63,527 nucleotides of DNA from Lactovum miscens (GCF_014202895.1 NZ_JACHHV010000008.1:1-63527), one strand, 5' to 3'; counted from the first letter of the stretch, positions 19,649 to 28,892 are shown. Translations and numbers: made by a program. Notes: generated from the letters alone by a model not told the origin.

Positions 19649-20836
19649 TTGATTTCATTTTCAAAAAGAACGAACTATCTCTCGGATTCTCCAACTTTAC
19701 AGCTGAATGACCGAATTGCCTCACTGAAGGATCAAGGGCGAGATATTATTAACCTCACAGTAGGGGAACCCAATTTTTATGAACCTGAACAAGCAAGTGA
19801 AGCGGCTATTGAAGCAATAAACACCCACTTTACTCATTACACGAATTCTTCAGGAATTTTACCCTTACGTCAAAATATTTGTGAAAAGCTCCTTATCGAG
19901 AATGGCTTGGAATATGCACCGGGACAAATAACAGTGTCTACTGGTGGAAAACAAGCTTTATACAATACCCTAGCTGTTTTAGTCAACGAAGGGGATGAAA
20001 TCATTTTGCCAACACCGGCTTGGCCAAGTTATGAGGCACAGATTAGATTAGTCGGTGGGGTGCCTCATTTTATTCAATTGGATGAAACAACTAAGTTTAA
20101 ACTGACTCCTAAATTGTTGGAAGCGGCAATTTCCAAAAAAAGTAAGATCTTAATGCTAAATAGTCCGTCAAATCCAACAGGTGCAACCTATTCCAAAGGA
20201 GAGTTGGAAGAACTAGCACCTATTATTGAGAAACATGAATTAATTGTCATTAGCGATGAAATTTATGAACGTCTTGTTTATGAAATGGAATTTGTTTCAA
20301 TTGCCACTCTTTCAGAATACTTAAAAGAAAATACCATAGTGATTAATGGCTTTTCAAAGGCTTTTGGTATGACTGGCTGGCGTGTTGGCTATTCGGCTGC
20401 GCCAAAGGTTATCGCAAAGCAAATTGCCGCATTTCAGAGTCAAATTACAGCGAGCGTTTCCTCTGTTTCTCAGAAAGCTGCAGAGCAAGCCATTCTGAAT
20501 TTTGATAGTTCTCATGTTGATAGACTTAAATTCTGTCAAGACAGTCTAATTACTGATATAAGACAGACTGAGCTAGATTTAAGAATTATTCCAGATGGAA
20601 GTTTTTACCTTTTTCCAAATATCAAACCTGTATTGTCAAAGACCTATTTTGGTAAAATTATAAATAGTGACCTTGATTTTTGTAGCCTTTTACTTGATAA
20701 AGTGGGACTAGCTATTACACCAGGGTCCTTCTTCAATGCACCTAACAATGTGCGAATTTCTTATGCTAAGTCGCTTGAAGAAATTCAAGAAGCGGGGAAA
20801 AGACTTCGCTCCTTCTTTTCGGGAGCAGAAGCTTAA
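19649..20836 (+). CDS. class I aminotransferase (aspartate/aromatic type)
   Basis: This is a 395-residue PLP-dependent enzyme of fold type I. It contains the substrate/PLP segments INLTVGEPNF, the NSPSNPTGATYS motif, the aspartate of ISDEIYERL, the Schiff-base lysine in NGFSKAFGMTGWR, and the C-terminal arginine in NNVRISYAKS. The start is TTG 19649, supported by GAAGGAGTG 8 nt upstream. It transfers amino groups between an amino acid and 2-oxoglutarate or oxaloacetate. The pairing with pyruvate carboxylase 26 bp downstream suggests aspartate formation from oxaloacetate, but the amino acid specificity cannot be read off. Confidence 0.85.
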   Translation: MISFSKRTNYLSDSPTLQLNDRIASLKDQGRDIINLTVGEPNFYEPEQASEAAIEAINTHFTHYTNSSGILPLRQNICEKLLIENGLEYAPGQITVSTGGKQALYNTLAVLVNEGDEIILPTPAWPSYEAQIRLVGGVPHFIQLDETTKFKLTPKLLEAAISKKSKILMLNSPSNPTGATYSKGELEELAPIIEKHELIVISDEIYERLVYEMEFVSIATLSEYLKENTIVINGFSKAFGMTGWRVGYSAAPKVIAKQIAAFQSQITASVSSVSQKAAEQAILNFDSSHVDRLKFCQDSLITDIRQTELDLRIIPDGSFYLFPNIKPVLSKTYFGKIINSDLDFCSLLLDKVGLAITPGSFFNAPNNVRISYAKSLEEIQEAGKRLRSFFSGAEA

Positions 20837-20862
20837 CTGAAGGTAATTTATGAGGAGAATTT

Positions 20863-23800
20863 ATGAAAAAGTTACTTGTAGCCAATCGTGGTGAGATTGC
20901 AATCCGAGTTTTTCGTGCAGCCAATGAACTAGGATTAAAGACAGTTGCCATCTATGCAGCTGAAGATGAATACTCCATTCATAGGTTTAAAGCTGATGAA
21001 GCTTATTTAGTAGGTAAAGGCAGGAAGCCTATTGATGCTTATCTTGATATCAATGACATTATTCGTATTGCACATGAGTGTGGCGCAGATGCGATCCATC
21101 CAGGTTATGGTTTACTTTCAGAAAATCTAGACTTTGCAACTAAGGTGCGAGAGGCGGGATTGATCTTTATTGGACCAGAAAATAAACATTTGGATGTTTT
21201 CGGAGATAAAATCAAGGCCAAAGCTGCAGCAAAGGCAGCAAATATTCCAGGTATACCAGGAACTGAAGGAAGCGTTGATATTGATGGGGCTTTTAGTTTT
21301 GTAGAAAAATATAATTATCCTGTAATGATTAAGGCAGCACTCGGTGGCGGCGGCCGAGGGATGCGTGTGGCTCGCAATGACCAAGAGCTTCGTGAAGGCT
21401 ATGAGCGCGCAAAATCGGAAGCATTGACTTCATTTGGGTCAGCAGATATTTACGTTGAAAAATACATTGAAAACCCGAAGCATATCGAAGTCCAAATTTT
21501 GGGAGATCAACATGGCAACATTATTCATCTTTATGAACGTGATTGTTCTGTGCAACGCCGAAATCAAAAAGTTATCGAAATTGCACCAGCGATTGGTTTA
21601 TCTCTAAATTTACGACAACAAATTTGCGAAGCAGCTGTAAAACTCTGTCGAAGTGTCAAATATGTTAATGCTGGAACAGTTGAATTTTTGGTCAAAGATG
21701 ATCAATTTTACTTTATTGAAGTCAATCCCAGAGTACAAGTTGAACATACTATAACGGAACTAATTACAGGGATTGACATTGTTACAAGCCAAATATTGAT
21801 TTCTCAGGGAAAAAATTTACACAGTGAAATTGGAATACCAGAACAAGCTGAGATTTCCCTAATGGGATCAGCGATTCAATGCCGTATTACGACAGAAGAT
21901 CCAGAAAATAACTTCTTGCCAGACACAGGAAAAATTAACACTTATCGTTCACCAGGTGGCTTTGGGGTCCGACTTGATGTTGGGAATGCTTACTCAGGTT
22001 ATGAAGTGACACCGTACTTTGATAGCTTACTGGTTAAGGTTTGCACTTTTGCACATGCTTTTGAAGATGCCGCAAATAAAATGCATCGTGTTCTACGTGA
22101 GTTCCGTATTCGTGGTGTTAAAACCAACATTCCGTTTCTTATTAATGTTATTGATGATGAACATTTCACGAGTGGCCAAGCAAGTACAACCTTTATTGAT
22201 AATACACCAAGCCTTTTCAATTTTCCTCGTCTAAGAGATCGAGGAAACAAAACTTTAAATTATATTGCTAATATCACTGTAAATGGATTTCCGGGAGTTG
22301 AGAAAGAAGGAAAAAAACATTTTGATGCTCCGCGTTTGCCGGAATATGATATTCAGAACATTCAAACTGCAAAAAATATTTTGGATGCGCAAGGTCCAGC
22401 TGCTGTTGTAAATTTTGTTAAAAAGACTCAGAATGTTTTATTGACAGACACGACATTCCGGGATGCCCATCAGTCACTAATTGCAACTCGTTTACGCACT
22501 CAAGATATGAAAAATATAGCCGAGACTATTGATCAGGGACTCCCTGAACTTTTCTCCGCTGAAATGTGGGGAGGCGCAACCTTTGATGTAGCATATCGCT
22601 TCTTGTCAGAATCACCTTGGTATCGCTTGCGCGAGCTACGTAAACGAATGCCAAATACACTTTTCCAAATGCTTTTTCGTGGTTCAAATGCCGTGGGTTA
22701 TCAAAACTACCCTGATAATGTGATTGAAGAGTTTATCAAAATTGCGGCACGTGAAGGAATTGACGTTTTTCGGATTTTTGATAGCTTAAACTGGCTTCCA
22801 CAGATGGAGAAGTCAATTCAAGCCGTTAGAGATGCGGGAAAAATTGCAGAAGCGACTATCTGTTATACAGGTGATATTTTAGATTCAAGTCGAACTAAAT
22901 ATAATTTAGAATACTATAAGAATTTAGCCAAGGAACTTGAAGCAACGGGTGCAAACATTTTGGCAATTAAAGACATGGCGGGATTACTCAAGCCACCAGC
23001 TGCCTATCGTTTGATATCCGAACTTAAAGACACGATTGATTTGCCAATTCATTTGCATACTCATGATACTAGTGGTAACGGAGTATATACCTATGGCGCC
23101 GCTGTAAGAGCAGGCGTGGACATTATTGATGTTGCAACAGCCTCTTTTGCTGGGGGAACTTCTCAACCTTCTATGCAATCAGTTTATTATGCTTTAGAAG
23201 GTAGTAATCGGCAAGCCGCTTTAAACATTCAGCATGCTGAACAAATTGACCACTACTGGGAAGATGTTCGTAAATATTATGCTCCATTTGAAGCAGGAAT
23301 TGTGAGTCCTTCCACTGAGGTTTATCAACATGAAATGCCTGGAGGTCAGTATACCAATCTAAAGTCTCAAGCTGCAGCTGTTGGGCTTGATCATGAGTTT
23401 GATGAGATTAAGAGAATGTATGCCATAGTTAATAAGATGTTTGGTGACATTATCAAAGTTACACCAAGCTCAAAAGTTGTGGGCGACATGGCACTCTTCA
23501 TGGTTAAGAATGAGCTGACAGAAGAAGATGTCTATGAAAAAGGCGAAGGCTTGAATTTTCCTGAGTCAGTTGTATCATTTTTTGCAGGTGATCTAGGTCA
23601 GCCAGTAGGTGGTTTTCCTGAAAAATTGCAATCTCTTATTTTAAAAGGTAAAGCTAAGATTACAGATCGTCCAGGAATGCATACTGAGGCAGTTAATCTT
23701 GAATCTGTTCAAGAGATGTTGACGAAAAAAATGGGCTATCAAGCAAAAGATTACCATGTTGTTTCCTACCTCATGTACCCACAAGTCTTCTTAGATTACC

Positions 23801-24276
23801 AGAAACATCTTGAGGAATTTGGAAGAGTTACACTTCTAGATACGACTACTTTCTTCTATGGTATGCGTGCCGGAGATAAGGTTGAAGTTCAAATTGAAAA
23901 GGGAAAAACGCTTATTATTCGTCTTGATGAAATTGGAAAACCAGATGTATTTGGGAATCGCGTACTCTTCTTTAACATGAATGGTCAGCGTCGGGAAATT
24001 GTTGTGAATGAGCTCTCCTTTGAGTCACATGTGGCAGTAAATCAGAAAGCGGAGCCACATAATAAACATCAAATTGGTGCAACTATGCCAGGTTCAGTTG
24101 GACCAATCTTTGTAAAGGTTGGCGATAAGGTCAAACGTGGTCAGGCGCTAATGGTAACGGAAGCAATGAAAATGGAAACAACCATTACCGCAGCTTTTGA
24201 TGCTGAAATTTCAGCTATTCATGCAGTGACAGGAAAGAGTATTCAAGCTCAGGACTTATTGATTGAATTAAAATAA
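20863..24276 (+). CDS. pycA: pyruvate carboxylase
   Basis: This is a 1137-residue full-length single-chain enzyme. It has a biotin carboxylase domain (ATP-grasp, GGGGRGMR, residues about 1-450), a carboxyltransferase TIM barrel (LLTDTTFRDAHQSLIATR, about 525-815), a tetramerisation linker, and a C-terminal biotinyl domain with K1103 in EAMKMET. It carboxylates pyruvate to oxaloacetate, feeding aspartate synthesis. GAGGAG lies before ATG 20863. It is cotranscribed with the aminotransferase in front of it. Confidence 0.97.
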   Translation: MKKLLVANRGEIAIRVFRAANELGLKTVAIYAAEDEYSIHRFKADEAYLVGKGRKPIDAYLDINDIIRIAHECGADAIHPGYGLLSENLDFATKVREAGLIFIGPENKHLDVFGDKIKAKAAAKAANIPGIPGTEGSVDIDGAFSFVEKYNYPVMIKAALGGGGRGMRVARNDQELREGYERAKSEALTSFGSADIYVEKYIENPKHIEVQILGDQHGNIIHLYERDCSVQRRNQKVIEIAPAIGLSLNLRQQICEAAVKLCRSVKYVNAGTVEFLVKDDQFYFIEVNPRVQVEHTITELITGIDIVTSQILISQGKNLHSEIGIPEQAEISLMGSAIQCRITTEDPENNFLPDTGKINTYRSPGGFGVRLDVGNAYSGYEVTPYFDSLLVKVCTFAHAFEDAANKMHRVLREFRIRGVKTNIPFLINVIDDEHFTSGQASTTFIDNTPSLFNFPRLRDRGNKTLNYIANITVNGFPGVEKEGKKHFDAPRLPEYDIQNIQTAKNILDAQGPAAVVNFVKKTQNVLLTDTTFRDAHQSLIATRLRTQDMKNIAETIDQGLPELFSAEMWGGATFDVAYRFLSESPWYRLRELRKRMPNTLFQMLFRGSNAVGYQNYPDNVIEEFIKIAAREGIDVFRIFDSLNWLPQMEKSIQAVRDAGKIAEATICYTGDILDSSRTKYNLEYYKNLAKELEATGANILAIKDMAGLLKPPAAYRLISELKDTIDLPIHLHTHDTSGNGVYTYGAAVRAGVDIIDVATASFAGGTSQPSMQSVYYALEGSNRQAALNIQHAEQIDHYWEDVRKYYAPFEAGIVSPSTEVYQHEMPGGQYTNLKSQAAAVGLDHEFDEIKRMYAIVNKMFGDIIKVTPSSKVVGDMALFMVKNELTEEDVYEKGEGLNFPESVVSFFAGDLGQPVGGFPEKLQSLILKGKAKITDRPGMHTEAVNLESVQEMLTKKMGYQAKDYHVVSYLMYPQVFLDYQKHLEEFGRVTLLDTTTFFYGMRAGDKVEVQIEKGKTLIIRLDEIGKPDVFGNRVLFFNMNGQRREIVVNELSFESHVAVNQKAEPHNKHQIGATMPGSVGPIFVKVGDKVKRGQALMVTEAMKMETTITAAFDAEISAIHAVTGKSIQAQDLLIELK

Positions 24277-24300
24277 AGGCCAGTTTAATCGAAAGTTAAA

Positions 24301-24333
24301 AGGCCCTTCGAAATTGATTCAGGGCTTTTTTTC
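24301..24333 (+). terminator. terminator after pycA
   Basis: AAAGGCCCT and AGGGCTTT pair with one bulged G around a 13-nt loop, followed by a T-run. Confidence 0.8.
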
Positions 24334-24506
24334 TTTTAGACAATTATTATTTTAGCTATTAAAAAATAATAATCAATTAAGCATTTCAGGAAGAAGCTGT
24401 TTATAGAAGTGATTGTGAAGAGTACATGTTCAGAGTTATTTCATCAAATTATCAGGGAGATTTCGAAAAAAATTTGAGAAACTATTTTGAGCTTTGAGAG
24501 AGGAAA

Positions 24507-24629
24507 ATGAGAATTATAATCATATATACGACATCTCTTGCTCAAAGAAACCCAAATGACAACAGCTTAAGTGATGTGACCTCTAAAAATCGACATATGG
24601 ATGAATTATTATCAAAGAAAATATTCTAA
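24507..24629 (+). CDS. possible 40-aa small ORF, unknown
   Basis: An ATG ORF preceded by GAGAGGAAA encodes MRIIIIYTTSLAQRNPNDNS and a charged tail ending KKIF. The hydrophobic first strand resembles the start of a flavodoxin-like or NAD(P)H reductase protein, so it may be a truncated remnant. It lies in an otherwise empty 400-bp stretch between pycA and the rpmG region. Confidence 0.3.
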   Translation: MRIIIIYTTSLAQRNPNDNSLSDVTSKNRHMDELLSKKIF

Positions 24630-24730
24630 TATCAGATACTTTTTAAAGTTTTATGAGTGGATAAATTAAATTTATAAAAAATTTATCTGGAAAAACAAAA
24701 TGAATTTTTAAGGTAATAATATAACGCCTA

Positions 24731-24764
24731 AAAAACTAGCACTCATTTTAATGCTAGTTTTCTT
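24731..24764. terminator. hairpin with T-runs on both strands
   Basis: AAAACTAGCA and TGCTAGTTTT are inverted around a 10-nt loop. It probably terminates the minus-strand rpmF-rpmG transcript. Confidence 0.7.
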
Positions 24765-24807
24765 ATTACCTTTAATGCAATACAACGAAATTCATAATTT
24801 CAGAAGT

Positions 24808-24850
24808 TTCATTAGGTCAGGATTTGCAAGGCCCTATGAGGCCTAATGAA
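24808..24850 (-). other. inverted repeat in the rpmG 3' region
   Basis: TTCATTAGG (24808-24816) and CCTAATGAA (24842-24850) are perfect inverted repeats. Inside lies a smaller hairpin, AGGCC-N6-GGCCT. It starts 10 bp after the rpmG stop and lacks a T-tail, so it is not a standard terminator. It may protect the mRNA 3' end. Confidence 0.45.
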
Positions 24851-24859
24851 CCCATGCTT

Positions 24860-25009
24860 TTATTTTACTTCTTTGAAAATTACGTGCTTCTTAAGTTTTG
24901 GAGAGTATTTTTTCAACTCGAGTTTGTCAGGTGTGTTACGTTTGTTCTTTTGAGTAAGATAAAGACGTTCGCCAGATTCTTTGTGCTCAAGTGTAATATT
25001 AACGCGCAT
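24860..25009 (-). CDS. rpmG: 50S ribosomal protein L33
   Basis: The 49-residue protein [17 protein letters not shown]... matches L33 in length and sequence. It has no cysteines, so it is the zinc-independent (C-minus) form. It lies 15 bp downstream of rpmF on the same strand, with GGAGGCTTAAGA before the start. It is part of the large ribosomal subunit. Confidence 0.95.
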   Translation of the reverse strand: MRVNITLEHKESGERLYLTQKNKRNTPDKLELKKYSPKLKKHVIFKEVK

Positions 25010-25024
25010 TCTTAAGCCTCCCTA

Positions 25025-25198
25025 TTATGCTTCTTTAGTGACCTTACGTCCTTTGTAATAACCCTTCAAAGAAACGCGGTGTGAATGATGATAGTCGCCT
25101 GTAGTTTCATCGAATGAAACAGATGGCGCAGTCAATTTATAGTGTGTACGACGAAGATTTTTCTTAGACTTCGAAGTGTGACGTGCTGGTACAGCCAT
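25025..25198 (-). CDS. rpmF: 50S ribosomal protein L32
   Basis: The 57-residue protein begins [17 protein letters not shown], the L32 signature. It lacks the CxxC zinc-binding cysteines usual in the C-plus form. AAGGAG lies before the start. It is the first gene of the rpmF-rpmG unit. Confidence 0.95.
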   Translation of the reverse strand: MAVPARHTSKSKKNLRRTHYKLTAPSVSFDETTGDYHHSHRVSLKGYYKGRKVTKEA

Positions 25199-25268
25199 TT
25201 TTTGGACTCCTTATTTTTAGTTCAGATATTTTTCAGATTTAGACTCTAGTCAAAATATATGCTTAGCT

Positions 25269-25297
25269 ATTTTAGCAAAATGTACTAAGAAATGCAA
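25269..25297 (-). promoter_or_regulatory. rpmF promoter
   Basis: On the minus strand: TTGCAT (25297-25292), 17 bp, TAAAAT (25274-25269), with a TG one base before the -10. A leader of about 65 nt follows. Confidence 0.7.
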
Positions 25298-25439
25298 GGG
25301 GGAGACTTCCCTTTCTTCAAAAGAGACGTAGGATGTTAAATATTGATGCTTTATCAAGATTTTTCCTAGATACAGCGTTTCACAATAAGGACAAAGTTCT
25401 TTGACAATCATTTTCTAACTTTATATCTAGCTTTTCTTT

Positions 25440-25452
25440 TATAATAGAGATA
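25440..25452 (+). promoter_or_regulatory. -10 box abutting ATG (predicted leaderless)
   Basis: TATAAT (25440-25445), 6 nt, ATG at 25452. There is no TG extension here and no Shine-Dalgarno. TTGACA at 25411 is 23 bp away, too far for a normal -35. Confidence 0.5.
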
Positions 25453-27239
25453 TGAAAAACTGGAAAAAATTAGTATTGGCATTCACTGTGGCAATTGTAG
25501 CTCTTTTCGCTCAATTTGTTTTTGGTGATCCTTTTCTTGCGCGAATTATCGTAACTCTTGCAGGTTCTGTTTTAGCAATTACGATGTTTATTAGCATGGT
25601 TCAAACCTTACGTAAAGGGAGTTACGGAGTTGACTTACTTGCGATTACAGCAATTGCGGCAACTTTGATTGTTGGAGAGTATTGGGCTGCCCTCATCATT
25701 ATAATCATGTTGGTTGGTGGTGAGTCATTAGAGGATTATGCTGCAGGTGTCGCAAGGAGAGAATTGACAGCTTTATTGGATAAATCTCCAGACAAAGCTC
25801 ATATTAACCAGGAGGGGAAAGTTGTTGATGTGGCTCTAGACGATGTCAAGATTGGCTCACGTCTTTTAATCAAGCCGATGGAAGTTATCCCTATTGATGG
25901 TATCTTAGTCTCAAAACATGCAACTCTGGATGAAGCCTCGGTGACAGGTGAAACAAAACCTTATGAGCTCAATAAGGGGGATGATGTTTTATCTGGCTCA
26001 ATTAATTCAAATATGGCAATTGAGATCGAAACGAAAGTGGAAGCAGCAGACTCACAGCTTCAAAAAATTGTAAGTCTCGTTCGAGAAGCAGAGTCTCAGC
26101 CAGCCAACTTTGTGCGTTTGGCTGATCGCTATGCTATTCCGTTTACGATAGCTGCGTATCTGATTGCGGGTGTGGCTTTTGCCATTACAAGGGATCCTAT
26201 TCGTATTGCACAGGTCTTGGTTGTTGCGAGCCCTTGCCCCTTGATTTTGGCGGCACCGATAGCCTTTGTATCAGGGATGTCACGTTCGTCTAAGAATGGA
26301 GTTTTGATCAAAAACGGTATGATTATAGAAAAACTGGCTACAGCAAAATCAATTTTCTTTGATAAGACTGGAACCATCACGACGGGTAAATTAGCCGTTG
26401 ATCAAGTGCTCCCTGAGGAAGGAGTTACGGCACTTGAACTCGAAGCCATAGTCTATGCGGTAGAAAAGTCTTCAAGCCATATTTTGGCTCGATCGTTTGC
26501 TGCCTACATTGTTGATAAGGAAATTCCTAATTTAGTCGTGACTGAAATTAAAGAAGTCCCAGGACTTGGAGTGACCGGGAATATTGGCGGTTCAATCATA
26601 AAGATTGGCCGTGCGAGCTATACCAATGCGCCAGAGAATCTGGAAGGAACTTCTTTTTATGTAGCAAGAGATGATCACTATATTGGTCGAGTGGTCTTCT
26701 CTGATCAATTGCGGGACGATGCCAAGCAAGTTATGGCTGAGCTTCATCGACTTAAAGTCAAAAATATCACGATGATAACTGGTGATAATCAGATGACAGC
26801 TAACAAAATTGCTTCCGAAGTTGGAATTGACCAAGTTCATGCACAATTATTACCTGAACAAAAACTTGAAATAGTTCGTATGGTCACTGAGAAACCAACG
26901 ATTATGGTTGGAGATGGGGTAAATGATGCTCCAGCTCTTGCTCTGTCTGATGTGGGTATTGCAATGGGGATTGGTGAAAACACAGTAGCTAGCGAGACCG
27001 CTGACATAATTCTTTTAAAAAATGATTTGGCAGCTGTACCTAACGCGATAAAAATTAGCCGAGATACAATGACGATTGCAAAACAGGCGGTTTTAATTGG
27101 TATCTTTATCTGTGTCATCTTGATGCTGATTGCCGCAACTGGCATAATTCCTGCAACGATTGGTGCCCTCCTCCAAGAAGTAGTTGATACAGTCTCAATC
27201 TTCTATGCGTTGAGAGCCTTGGGTGGCCTTAAAAAGTAA
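25452..27239 (+). CDS. P1B-type (heavy-metal) ATPase, metal unknown
   Basis: The 595-residue pump has membrane helices at the N-terminus, the actuator TGET, the transmembrane S-P-C-P-L motif (C262), the phosphorylated D304 in FDKTGTIT, and GDGVNDAPAL. There is no N-terminal metal-binding domain. The ATP-binding histidine motif is S-H-I rather than the usual S-H-P. The last helix ends QEVVDTVSIFYALRAL. S-P-C in place of C-P-C suggests the P1B-4-like group (Co/Fe-type exporters), but the C-terminal H-E-G-x-T signature of that group is absent. The metal cannot be assigned. Confidence 0.8.
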   Translation: MKNWKKLVLAFTVAIVALFAQFVFGDPFLARIIVTLAGSVLAITMFISMVQTLRKGSYGVDLLAITAIAATLIVGEYWAALIIIIMLVGGESLEDYAAGVARRELTALLDKSPDKAHINQEGKVVDVALDDVKIGSRLLIKPMEVIPIDGILVSKHATLDEASVTGETKPYELNKGDDVLSGSINSNMAIEIETKVEAADSQLQKIVSLVREAESQPANFVRLADRYAIPFTIAAYLIAGVAFAITRDPIRIAQVLVVASPCPLILAAPIAFVSGMSRSSKNGVLIKNGMIIEKLATAKSIFFDKTGTITTGKLAVDQVLPEEGVTALELEAIVYAVEKSSSHILARSFAAYIVDKEIPNLVVTEIKEVPGLGVTGNIGGSIIKIGRASYTNAPENLEGTSFYVARDDHYIGRVVFSDQLRDDAKQVMAELHRLKVKNITMITGDNQMTANKIASEVGIDQVHAQLLPEQKLEIVRMVTEKPTIMVGDGVNDAPALALSDVGIAMGIGENTVASETADIILLKNDLAAVPNAIKISRDTMTIAKQAVLIGIFICVILMLIAATGIIPATIGALLQEVVDTVSIFYALRALGGLKK

Positions 27240-27623
27240 GCACCAATATAAGAAATAGTATTTTCTTCGGCAAAAGGTTGATGGTGTAGTACTTTTTAAA
27301 AATCCGATAAGGATGTTTTTATTGCTACCTAGAAGAATGTCAAGCTAAGTAGAAAAATATTAACACCTTACGTACACATATGAATAATTTAGGGGCAATA
27401 TTTCTCGCAATGATTATTATGGAAAGCGTCTTTTCCAAAGTTGCTTAAAAATTAATTGGAAAAATTGAAAATTTAAATATTTTTATCTTTCAGATTCATG
27501 CTTTTAAGGCTTAAATTTGTCTATGTTAACAAGTGAAAAAGATATTCTTGTTGATTTTGGGGTAGTATGTGCTATATAATTAATTCCGTAATTTTAGGAA
27601 AAAATATAGCTAATTTGGGGAAA
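27240..27623. other. intergenic stretch, no gene recognised
   Basis: AT-rich sequence between the P-type ATPase and the acetyltransferase. It contains only a 22-codon ORF starting at about 27380 (MNNLGAIFLAMII...), without a ribosome site. No clear terminator was seen. Confidence 0.5.
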
Positions 27624-28150
27624 ATGGTAGGAACAAAAAGACTAATTACAAAAAGACTTTTATTAAGAAGATTGACTGAAAAAGATGGTGAGGAATTCTT
27701 TACAAATTGGGCTAGTGATACTGAAGTTACGAAATTTTTAAGTTGGAAGCCACACACTAGCATTGATGAAACAAAATACAGTTTAAATAAAAGAAAGGCT
27801 CTGTATAGCTTGCCCACTTATTACGATTGGGGAATTGTTACAAATGATGACCATATTCTCATAGGAACGATAACTGGTGTAAATGTTGTCCAAATTGAAA
27901 AAAGAGTAGAGATTGGGTATGTGATTGGAAAAAGGTGGTGGGGGAATGGCCATATGGCTGAAGCACTATCAAAAGTTATTTTCTATTTATATAACCTCGA
28001 AGGATATGAAAGAATTTTTGCCAAACATGATATTTTAAATATACAGTCGGAAAGAGTAATGGAGAAATGCGGAATGAAGAAAGAGTATTTGAAGAAATAG
28101 ATATGAATGGAGAAGTACACATAAAATGCTTACATCGCTATATTGGATAA
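27624..28150 (+). pseudogene. GNAT (RimJ/RimL-type) acetyltransferase with C-terminal frameshift
   Basis: The start at 27624 (MVGTKRLITKRLLLRRL) follows GGGGAAA. The protein has the GNAT elements: N-terminal RLLLRRL, the acetyl-CoA segment IGYVIGKRWWGNGHMAEAL, and ERVMEKCGMKK. The frame then stops at 28100 after EYLKK. The natural ending, GVFEEIDMNGEVHIKCLHRY, continues in the next frame to a stop at 28150, so one base is missing near 28085-28090. The repaired product would be 175 residues, normal for the family. It may act on an amino acid, peptide or antibiotic. The short form lacks the last strand and may be inactive. Confidence 0.7.
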
Positions 28151-28490
28151 TTCGGCTCATATAATTAAGACTAAGGAAAAGAGATAAACTTCTTACATAC
28201 GCCGAAGTATGAAAAAATTAGTAGAAAAAATATTTCTGACAATTAATTTTATATTTCTCTCTGAAACCTAATTTCTTTTTTTCTACGAAAATTTTGAAAT
28301 AAACCAATACCAAGGTAGGTATTGGTTTATTTCAATGATTGAGCAATATTAAAAAATAGCGTTTCACGATGTATGATCGCGGTTTTTGTACTGCAAAATT
28401 AATATACCAAAAGTGGAAGCAGCTCATCAACTGAGGTTTTCTATATTATATTATTATACAATACAAGTATATAATTCCTGCTCAAGTAAT
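28151..28490. other. intergenic stretch between acetyltransferase and tRNA-Leu
   Basis: No gene is recognisable. It holds the long hairpin at 28296-28333 (separate entry) and AT-rich sequence. Confidence 0.5.
28296..28333. repeat. perfect 16-bp hairpin
   Basis: GAAATAAACCAATACC (28296-28311) and GGTATTGGTTTATTTC (28318-28333) form a perfect stem with a 6-nt loop. The T-rich part is inside the stem and no T-run follows. It may be a terminator for the acetyltransferase or a decayed repeat end. Confidence 0.6.
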
Positions 28491-28494
28491 AAAA

Positions 28495-28523
28495 AGAAAC
28501 CTCGTTTCATAAACGAGGTTTCT
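28495..28523 (-). terminator. terminator of tRNA-Leu
   Basis: AGAAACCTCGTTT and AAACGAGGTTTCT form a 13-bp perfect stem around CAT, with TTTTTATT after it on the minus strand. Confidence 0.85.
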
Positions 28524-28536
28524 CAATGATCTGTCA

Positions 28537-28622
28537 TGCGGAATGCGAGACTTGAACTCGCACCAGGAAAACTCCCGACAGGATCCTTAATCCTGCGCGT
28601 CTGCCAATTCCGCCAATTCCGC
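28537..28622 (-). tRNA. tRNA-Leu (anticodon AAG)
   Basis: The 86-nt gene has acceptor GCGGAAT paired with ATTCCGC, discriminator A, a D-arm containing GCGGAATTGGCAGACGC, and anticodon stem CAGGA/TCCTG with loop TTAAGGA (AAG at 28586-28588). A long variable arm and T-arm GCGAG/CTCGC follow. The repeated GCGGAATTG at the 5' end is the normal acceptor plus D-arm of leucine tRNAs. CCA is not encoded. Confidence 0.93.
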
Positions 28623-28712
28623 TAACTAGTACTCGAACATCTTATCAATTTATAAAAGCATTGTCAAGAGAAAAACTTCATAAAACCAATTTATTTAAAA
28701 GATGATTCGTGA

Positions 28713-28742
28713 TTGACCAATGCCTTAATGAAGTGATATAAT
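28713..28742 (+). promoter_or_regulatory. tRNA-Ser promoter
   Basis: TTGACC (28713-28718), 18 bp, TATAAT (28737-28742) with TG at the extended position. Confidence 0.75.
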
Positions 28743-28758
28743 CTGAAATAGAGTTTTT

Positions 28759-28848
28759 GGAGCCATGGCACAATCCGGTACTGCAACGGACTCGAAATCC
28801 GTCGAACCTGTTTACGCAGGTGTACGAGTTCAAATCTCGTTGGCTCCT
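28759..28848 (+). tRNA. tRNA-Ser (anticodon CGA)
   Basis: About 90 nt. Acceptor GGAGCCA pairs with TGGCTCC, and anticodon stem ACGGA/TCCGT has loop CTCGAAA (CGA at 28793-28795). It has a long class II variable arm and T-arm ACGAG/CTCGT. CCA is not encoded. Confidence 0.93.
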
Positions 28849-28859
28849 AATAATATTGA

Positions 28860-28892
28860 AGGCACATCACATCCGATGTGGCTTTTTTATTA
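28860..28892 (+). terminator. terminator after tRNA-Ser
   Basis: CACATC and GATGTG form a stem around ACATCC, followed by GGC and a T-run. Confidence 0.75.

Noticed and set aside
27380-27450. 22-residue hydrophobic ORF after the P-type ATPase
   Set aside because: No ribosome site and too short to judge; treated as non-coding.
28607-28622. Tandem 9-bp duplication at the 5' end of tRNA-Leu
   Set aside because: The second GCGGAATTG is the usual D-arm sequence of leucine tRNAs; using the outer copy as acceptor gives a normal 86-nt tRNA.
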